Of a stretch of 64,000 bases of DNA, positions 58,443 through 64,000 are shown one piece after another; the first letter of the stretch is position 1, and each line of letters begins with the position of its first letter. The notes under the pieces are model-generated. The model ran no database searches. It saw only the letters and a program-made list of their open reading frames with translations, and was not told the origin of the DNA. The DNA comes from Streptomyces sp. CA-210063 (GTDB lineage Bacteria; Actinomycetota; Actinomycetes; Streptomycetales; Streptomycetaceae), in NCBI RefSeq assembly GCF_024612015.1, contig NZ_CP102512.1:4526001-4590000 (forward strand), given 5' to 3'. Made by a program: the position numbers and the translations under genes.

Positions 58443-61400
58443 TCAGGTGATGGCTTGACCGGTGTAGTCGTCGGCGGAGCCGCAGTCCTCTACCAGCAGG
58501 TAGGCGACGTTGCTGCTGCTGGCGGCGAGGGTCCACGTCTGTGCAACTCCGCCTTGAGTTCCGGTCCAGCACAGTGCGGCCGTGACATCGCTGCCCGTGG
58601 TGTTGGTCAGGATGGTCTGGACGGAAACGGCTGCGTTCACTGTGGAGGCTTGCAGATTGTTGACCCTTATCTGGTCCTTGTAAATCGTCCCGGACACGGT
58701 GTTCTTGCGGATTCGATATAGCGCGTAGCTGTCGCTTGCCGCGCTGTGCAGCGCCCAGAGGGAGACACGGTAGGCGCGGCCGGTCTTGAACGTGATGCTG
58801 CCGGTGGTGATGAGGGCCGTCTCCGTACTGGAGAACGTGACGTTCGCGGTCAGCGTCTTCTGTGCGACAAAGCCGCGCCCCTGGGATTTGCCGTAGACGC
58901 TGAGATCTCGGTCGATCGCGAATCCGCTGGAGGTGAGCTTGGCAGTGGCCTGGGACGAGCTGGAGGGCGCGTCGCGAACGTGTAGCTCGATGGACGATCC
59001 GGCGGCCGATGTATCAGCGCCGTACCCGTTGATGTAGGCAACTCCGTTGCCGCTCAGATCGTTTGCATAGACGTTGAAGATCGCTCCCGAGTAGCCCGGA
59101 ACGTGGCTTTGCAGGAACAGCCCTGTCTCTTGACTTGAACCGGCTACCTGGGGAGCACTCAGGGAAATGCTGGGAACTTCGTAGGTGCCCGAGGAATCTG
59201 AGGCGTACGCGATGGCGGTATTGAGTTCTGCGGGTGCCGATTCATCGGCGCTGCCGGAGTAGAACTCAATCGATCCGGTCTCCGGATTGGTGTTTCCGGG
59301 GCTCATGACAACTCGTTGTCCGCTCTCGGCGGTTTGAAGGGTGCTGCCGGTGAGGACGGCTCCGTTGATCGTCTTGCCGTTGATGGCGTCGGCGTCGAGC
59401 TTGTCCGCCGTGATTGCCCCGGCCTTGATGTGGGTCGCTTCGATCGCGCCCGCCGAGATCTTCGTTGCCGTCACGGCATTGGCCGCGATCTTGTCCGCCG
59501 TGACGGAGAGTGCGTTCAGTTTGTCCGTGGTGACGGACAAGGCCGCGATCTTCTCGGCCGTGATGGCCAGGGCCGCGATCTTCTCTGCGGTCACCGCTCC
59601 GGCGAGGATCTTGGGCGCGGTGACTGCGCCGTCGGCGATTTGTACCCCCGGGACCACCGGTCGGACGACTGCGTTGTCCCACAGCACGGCTCCGGCGGTC
59701 GACTGGTACGTCTCCACCCAGACCGTGGCGGCGGTGGTGTTGGCCGGCGCCGTGACCGTGGCGGCAAGGCGCTGCCACGAGCCGCGGGCCGGGACGTCCA
59801 CCTGGGCGACGCCGAAGCCGACGGTCGCGCCCGCGCCGTCCTGCCACCGGGCGTAGAACTTGAGCGCGCCTCCCACCCAGTCGGCGGACGCGTTGGCGTC
59901 GATGGCGAGGTAGAGCTGCTCTCCGCTCAGGATCGGCATCGACGTGAGGTTCAGGGATCGTGTCGTGGCGGCCGTCGCCGTGGCGTCGACGCGGAGTGCC
60001 TTCGCGGAGCCGTTGCCGCCGGAGACGACGGACCATACGTTCGTGGCGATCGCCGCGGTGTAGGCACCTTCGAACGATGGGTCGCTGAGCACGTTGGTGC
60101 CGCCCGCGACGACCAGTTTGTCCGTGGAGACCGAGGCCGCCGCGATCTCGGTTGCCGTGACCGAATTCGCGGCGATCTCGCGGCCCGTGATGGCATCAGC
60201 CGCGACCTTCCCGGCGATCACCGAGTCAGCCGCTAGCGCGGCGGCGGTCACCGAGCCGCTCACGAGGTTGGTTGCGTCGACGATCCCGGTCTTCAGCGCC
60301 TCGATGGCAACGGCGTCGACCTGCATGACGGCCGGGGAGTCGGAGACGCCCATCGAGGCGTAGTTGAGCCACAAGTAGGGGGTGATGTACCGGACGGCGT
60401 CGTGCACGGTGCCGGGCGAGCGCGGGTCGTTGTTGGGGCCGGCGGAGCCTGCGGCTGCGCGGTCCTTGAGGTAGCCGACGACCGTGACCCAGCCGTCCGT
60501 GGTCAGCAGCGATCGATACGACGCCGCGATGTAGTAGTGGCTGTTCGGGGTGTTCGCCCCGGCGCGGTTGACCAGGGTGGTCTGGTCTGCGCCCACGCCG
60601 AGCACGCCGACGTAGAACGCGTCCGGGCCGGCGGCAAGTTGGGCTGTGGCCCTGATCCGGGCGCTGATCCGGTACAGGACACCGGGCTCGTACGGGACGA
60701 GGGTCGTGCCACGAAGCCGGATGAAGCCGCGGGCTTCACCGACGTTCGCGCCGGTGGGAGCGTCCGGTACGCCGGTGAGGTGCGCCCACGTGGCGCCGCT
60801 GCCCTGATCGGTGGTCTGCCAGGCGGCGGCCTCGCCCATCGTGTCGATGAGGCGCTGGCTGGTGGCGTCCGCGAGCGCGCCGCCGAGCGAACTGAGGGTG
60901 ATCGCGCCGCTCGCGACTTTGCCCAGCGTCACGGAGTTGGCGGCAAGCTTCTCGGCGAGCACCGCGCCAGCCGCGAGCGCGCTGGAGTTGACTGCCCCGA
61001 GGGCGAGCGCCGCGTCGGTGACCGCGCCGCGTGCGAGCTTGGTTTCGTCGATGATCGCGTTGACGAGGTCATCAGGGACGGCCTTGCGCGCCTGGCCCTG
61101 CACAGGGGTCGAGGGCTCTCCGGCCGTGCCGGAGGTGTTGACCGCGATCAGGCGCACCCACAGCGGGGTGTAGGTGTCGGTGGCGAGGGTGATGCTTCCG
61201 CCGGCGGCCGTGTGGAAGGCTGCCACGGGGCTGCTGGTGTCCGGTTCGGCGTCGGCGGTCGTCGACAGGTGGACCTGGACTTCGGCCAGATCGAGGGGAG
61301 CGGTCTCGGCGTTCGCCCACGTTCCCGGCCAGGTCACGGTGAGCCCGGACAGCGCGGACTCAACCACGGGCGGCGTGGGGGCGGGGGGCGGCGGACCGTT

Positions 61401-61592
61401 GTGGGCGATGAAGCCGACGGTGCCGTCGTCTTGGAGGCCCATGCTGCCGCGCAGGGCGCCGTCCTGGTCGTAGACCTCGATCGCGCCGCCCTCGACCGAC
61501 GAGAACGCCATGCGTGCCGTGCGGGTGGTTCGGGAGAGCTGCTTCTCCAGGACGGCGACGCGGGCGGCCAGGCGGGCGAGTTCGCTGCTCAC
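58443..61592 (-). CDS. Large phage tail-tip/fibre protein
   Basis: 1049 aa from GTG 61592 with GGGAGG before it, overlapping the previous stop (GTGA). Starts with a coiled coil (ELARLAARVAVLEKQLSRT), then a fibronectin-like segment (ALSGLTVTWPGTWANAETAPLDLAEVQVHLST). Many short repeats of the type AVTAEKIAALAITAEKIAAL and GAVTDAALALGAVNSSAL follow, which fold as trimeric shafts. A carbohydrate-binding-like domain lies near 480-620 and a beta-rich head at the C-terminus. It probably contacts the host surface. Confidence 0.8.
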   Translation of the reverse strand: MSSELARLAARVAVLEKQLSRTTRTARMAFSSVEGGAIEVYDQDGALRGSMGLQDDGTVGFIAHNGPPPPAPTPPVVESALSGLTVTWPGTWANAETAPLDLAEVQVHLSTTADAEPDTSSPVAAFHTAAGGSITLATDTYTPLWVRLIAVNTSGTAGEPSTPVQGQARKAVPDDLVNAIIDETKLARGAVTDAALALGAVNSSALAAGAVLAEKLAANSVTLGKVASGAITLSSLGGALADATSQRLIDTMGEAAAWQTTDQGSGATWAHLTGVPDAPTGANVGEARGFIRLRGTTLVPYEPGVLYRISARIRATAQLAAGPDAFYVGVLGVGADQTTLVNRAGANTPNSHYYIAASYRSLLTTDGWVTVVGYLKDRAAAGSAGPNNDPRSPGTVHDAVRYITPYLWLNYASMGVSDSPAVMQVDAVAIEALKTGIVDATNLVSGSVTAAALAADSVIAGKVAADAITGREIAANSVTATEIAAASVSTDKLVVAGGTNVLSDPSFEGAYTAAIATNVWSVVSGGNGSAKALRVDATATAATTRSLNLTSMPILSGEQLYLAIDANASADWVGGALKFYARWQDGAGATVGFGVAQVDVPARGSWQRLAATVTAPANTTAATVWVETYQSTAGAVLWDNAVVRPVVPGVQIADGAVTAPKILAGAVTAEKIAALAITAEKIAALSVTTDKLNALSVTADKIAANAVTATKISAGAIEATHIKAGAITADKLDADAINGKTINGAVLTGSTLQTAESGQRVVMSPGNTNPETGSIEFYSGSADESAPAELNTAIAYASDSSGTYEVPSISLSAPQVAGSSQETGLFLQSHVPGYSGAIFNVYANDLSGNGVAYINGYGADTSAAGSSIELHVRDAPSSSSQATAKLTSSGFAIDRDLSVYGKSQGRGFVAQKTLTANVTFSSTETALITTGSITFKTGRAYRVSLWALHSAASDSYALYRIRKNTVSGTIYKDQIRVNNLQASTVNAAVSVQTILTNTTGSDVTAALCWTGTQGGVAQTWTLAASSSNVAYLLVEDCGSADDYTGQAIT

Positions 61593-62692
61593 GCGGTGCC
61601 TCCCCCGTAGGTGAAGCGGTCCGCGCGCTGGAGTTGGATGACTGCCTGCTCGGGGGCGTCTTCGGTGGCTGGCCGGATCTGCCAGCCAACGATGCGGCAC
61701 CAGGCGTCGAAGTCGGTCCACTGGTCGTGGACCCGGACGCGTACGTCGTCGCCGATCTGCCACGAGCCGATGCGCGCCGACGGATGGTCTCGGAGGGTGA
61801 TCTCGGTGACCTCGCCGATCACCTGGCGGGAGATGCGCTCCTTGCGGGCGCGGGCGGCGAGCCGGTCGTTCGCCTTCTCCTCGGGTACTTCGAGGAGGTA
61901 CTCCAGGCGCAGGCGGCCGTCGCGTACGGCATCGATGGCGCGGCGCCGGTTGCGGCCCTCGCCAGCGCCGAGGGCGACGACGACTTGGGCGGCGCTGTCG
62001 GCGTCGTACTCGATGGGCACGGCCCGGGTGATGTTGATGCCGGACTCGAAGTGGATGTCGGTGCGGCGGCGGCCGAGCCGGGGCCAGCCGATCCGGATGC
62101 GGCCTTGCGGGGTGCCGCTGCTCCAGGTGACCTCTTCGGTCCATTCGGGGCCGCCTTCGACGACGACCATGTCCTCGATGACGTCGCCGAGCGACGGCGT
62201 GTCCCACCAGTCGATCCGGTAGGGGTCTTCCGGGGTGCCGACGGTGGCCTTGGAGGTGGTGTCGTCGACCTGGATGCCGAGCTGGCTGTCCGGCTGTTCC
62301 TGGCAATAGGCCCAGACGTCCCGGATGACGGTGCACGGGTCGGCGTAGGTGTAGGGGCCGCGTGCGTTGAGCTGGCCATGAAGGTCATAGCGGCGGTAGG
62401 GGTAGGAGCCCCAGCCGGAAGCCTCGATGGTGAGTTGCTGGCCCTCGGGGTCGGCTCTCCAGATCAGGCCGCCCCACAGCAGCCGTCCGTCCCGTTCGGC
62501 GTAGATCTTGGTGGTGCCGGGGTCGAGCTGCGCGCGGATCAGGTGGGCCAGGCGGGGCTCGACGGTGGCGGTGAAGATGCCTGTCGCGGACAGTGCGGGC
62601 CCGAACTCGACGTTGTTCAGGGGCAGGTCCCAGGCGAGGACCTTGTTGGTGAGCGCGTCAGCGGTGAGGTAGCGGTACGACGGCGACGCCAT
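61589..62692 (-). CDS. Phage minor tail protein (tail tip)
   Basis: 367 aa from ATG 62692. The N-terminus (YRYLTADALTNKVLAWDLPLNNVEFGPALSATGIFTATVEP) and GLIWRADPEGQQLTIEASGWGSYPYRR are typical of the siphovirus minor tail proteins that follow the distal tail protein in Streptomyces and mycobacterial phages. The second half (RRAIDAVRDGRLRLEYLLEVPEEKANDRLAARA) is helical. Leader shared with the endolysin gene. Confidence 0.8.
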   Translation of the reverse strand: MASPSYRYLTADALTNKVLAWDLPLNNVEFGPALSATGIFTATVEPRLAHLIRAQLDPGTTKIYAERDGRLLWGGLIWRADPEGQQLTIEASGWGSYPYRRYDLHGQLNARGPYTYADPCTVIRDVWAYCQEQPDSQLGIQVDDTTSKATVGTPEDPYRIDWWDTPSLGDVIEDMVVVEGGPEWTEEVTWSSGTPQGRIRIGWPRLGRRRTDIHFESGINITRAVPIEYDADSAAQVVVALGAGEGRNRRRAIDAVRDGRLRLEYLLEVPEEKANDRLAARARKERISRQVIGEVTEITLRDHPSARIGSWQIGDDVRVRVHDQWTDFDAWCRIVGWQIRPATEDAPEQAVIQLQRADRFTYGGGTA

Positions 62693-62721
62693 CAGGCGCG
62701 ATCCTGCTTCTCCCCCGCGCC
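62688..62721 (-). repeat. Duplicated 5' leader, copy at tail gene
   Basis: Same sequence as 56340-56371 with two extra bases; begins GGCGCGGGGGAGAAGCAGGA on the minus strand and ends in the start codon. Confidence 0.65.
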
Positions 62722-62746
62722 GTGGTGTGGTGGTGACGGTGTCGTG

Positions 62747-63676
62747 TCAAACGACGCCTTCCGTGAACTCCACGTCGGCGATCAAGGAAGTCGCAGCGTC
62801 GACACCGAGGTTGCCCCACTCGGATTTGGAGGGTTGGGTGCGCACGAAGAGGTCCTGGGTGGTGCCGCGCAGGGCCGCAGCGAGGGTGATGGTGTCGGCG
62901 AGGACGACGGTGTTGCGGCGGATGTTGGCGCCCTGGTCGTCGTCGATGGCGGTGGTCTGCCCCGTGTCGGTGCCCAAAGATGTCTGCATGTTGGCGAACA
63001 CGTCGGATTCCGAAAGACGAAGGCCCGCAAGAGTCACCAGCAGCTTGGCGCTCGTCGCCCAACTCGGGATCGGGACCTTCCAGCGGGCGGCGGCTGGCCA
63101 GTTGTACCACTGGCCGTTCTGCGCGACCAGCCGGTTCAACGCGCTGGGATAGGCGGTGTACAGCGTCCGCTCGCGTCGAGGGTTCGCGATCTGCCTCAGG
63201 TCCGTGACCATGGCGTTGGTGATGGTGGCCGTGTTCGCCGGAATGTCGAGGCGCGCCAACGGGATCGCCGTCATTCCGGACGGGACTACCTTCGCCGTGG
63301 CGGAGACGCCCGACACGACATGGAAGTAGCCGATCTCGTCGGCAGCAGGGTCACGGTTGCCTTCGTACTCCGGATCCTCAACTCGAAGGCACACGAGGTC
63401 GGATCGGCCTGACGAACCGGTGGGAGCGATCGGCACGATGGCGTCACCCACGTTGTACTGCGTGTAGGAGCCCTGCCCCCACGCGGCGCCGCGGACCACG
63501 GCGGAGCCATCGCCGACGCGGACGCCGGCGCCGGGGGTGGCCCACTCCCGGACCTTCAGGTCGTTCCCTTCGGTGACACCCTGATTGCCTCTCGCGAGAT
63601 CTCTGATCATCATGCGGAAAGCGCGCGCGGGGTGGGTGCCGCCGTGGGTCAGCATGGGCGGCTGTATCAGTGCCAT
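62747..63676 (-). CDS. Phage tail/baseplate protein
   Basis: 309 aa. MALIQPPMLTHGGTHPARAFRMMIRDLARGNQGVTEGNDLKVREW and RSDLVCLRVEDPEYEGNRDP with PSGMTAIPLARLDIPANTATITNAMVTDLRQIANPR match the upper-fibre or baseplate proteins seen between tail-tip genes of siphophages of actinobacteria. The C-terminal 140 residues form a separate beta-rich domain, perhaps for receptor contact. It ends 55 bp before the next tail gene. Confidence 0.7.
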   Translation of the reverse strand: MALIQPPMLTHGGTHPARAFRMMIRDLARGNQGVTEGNDLKVREWATPGAGVRVGDGSAVVRGAAWGQGSYTQYNVGDAIVPIAPTGSSGRSDLVCLRVEDPEYEGNRDPAADEIGYFHVVSGVSATAKVVPSGMTAIPLARLDIPANTATITNAMVTDLRQIANPRRERTLYTAYPSALNRLVAQNGQWYNWPAAARWKVPIPSWATSAKLLVTLAGLRLSESDVFANMQTSLGTDTGQTTAIDDDQGANIRRNTVVLADTITLAAALRGTTQDLFVRTQPSKSEWGNLGVDAATSLIADVEFTEGVV

Positions 63677-63691
63677 CGGGTGGTGCTCTCC

Positions 63692-64000
63692 TTACAGGGC
63701 GGTATAGGCATCGCGCCACGACACCGTGAGGCGAGTGGAGTTGGTGTAGTCCGCGCCGATCCACCGGACTTCGCTGGTGCCGGGGGGAAGCTGGAACAGG
63801 TCCAGGCGGGAGGCGGCGGACAGCGCCGAGGAGGCGTTGCCGCCGTTGCGCAGGATCCATCGGGTGCCGGGGCGCGTGTCGATCTGGAGGGTGTCGTTCT
63901 CGCCGAGGGTCAGCGCGAGGTCGAGGACCTGGCCGGTCTCGGTAATCCAGATACGGGGGCTCACGACCGGGCCCTTGATGGTCAAGGCGGGCCAGGCGGG
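63692..64000 (-). CDS. Distal tail-type protein, C-terminal end (runs off right edge)
   Basis: 103 codons are visible and the frame is open to base 64000 (reading PAWPALTIKGPVVSPRIWITETG). PAWP followed by a beta sandwich (LDLALTLGENDTLQIDTRPGTRWILRNGGNASSALSAASRLDLFQLPPG; then YTNSTRLTVSWRDAY) is the usual last domain of distal tail proteins of actinophages. The N-terminal part lies outside. Confidence 0.65.
   Translation of the reverse strand, partial: PAWPALTIKGPVVSPRIWITETGQVLDLALTLGENDTLQIDTRPGTRWILRNGGNASSALSAASRLDLFQLPPGTSEVRWIGADYTNSTRLTVSWRDAYTAL

Noticed and set aside
58443..62336. 1297-residue reading of the tail protein
   Set aside because: The first 250 residues are antisense to nothing known and overlap the 61589-62692 tail gene in another frame; the GTG at 61592 has a ribosome site and a coupled start.

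Overview
The window is high-GC actinobacterial DNA, almost certainly Streptomyces or a close relative. The evidence is GTG starts, an Rhs/YD shell protein, a three-part acyl-CoA carboxylase with an epsilon subunit, a WhiB-like protein and a siphophage of the Streptomyces type. No rRNA, intact tRNA or CRISPR array is present.

Layout. 1-6.4 kb: a minus-strand pair, a secreted LamG-like protein followed by the N-terminal part of an Rhs-type shell protein that runs off the left edge. 6.9-30.6 kb: a 23.6 kb segment between two direct copies of the 3' half of a tRNA-Thr(CGT) gene with its terminator, i.e. two attachment-site scars. It holds decayed genes (UvrD tail, AbiEii-like toxin, IS3/IS481- and IS630-type transposases), an acyl-CoA carboxylase operon (alpha, beta, epsilon), an ATPase-fold protein, an MFS importer, a GntR regulator and a D-glutamate cyclase-like/pxpABC 5-oxoprolinase operon. 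Three copies of one operator (core AAGGATCGTT) lie in front of the carboxylase, MFS and regulator genes and tie them into one regulon. The pxp operon begins downstream of the third copy. At 25.4-28.9 kb an IS5-family element is split by a 2.4 kb group II intron whose own protein is frameshifted.

30.6-64 kb: a siphoviral prophage, nearly all on the minus strand. Reading right to left: tail genes, endolysin, holin, a two-repeat DNA-binding regulator, recombination genes (RecA-like ATPase, PD-(D/E)XK nuclease), a lambda-O-like initiator with four iterons inside its gene, small zinc-ribbon proteins, WhiB, C5 methyltransferase, a PAPS-reductase-like/TGT-like pair, RusA, DUF4314, an N6-methylase-like gene and a DUF4192-like gene, closed by a strong terminator. 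Five copies of a promoter/operator-like repeat (core GCCTATAAAATAAGG on the minus strand) stand before early transcription units. A sixth, reversed copy stands in front of the regulator. A cargo stretch at 37-40 kb differs in strand and composition. No integrase is visible, so it should lie right of the window, with the intact tRNA-Thr.

Several genes are visibly broken and are marked as pseudogenes. One hydro-lyase gene is frameshifted only by one extra unit in a (CCGG)5 run. One phage gene is split by a composite IS carrying a passenger gene. One plus-strand gene has its stop codon supplied by a MITE.
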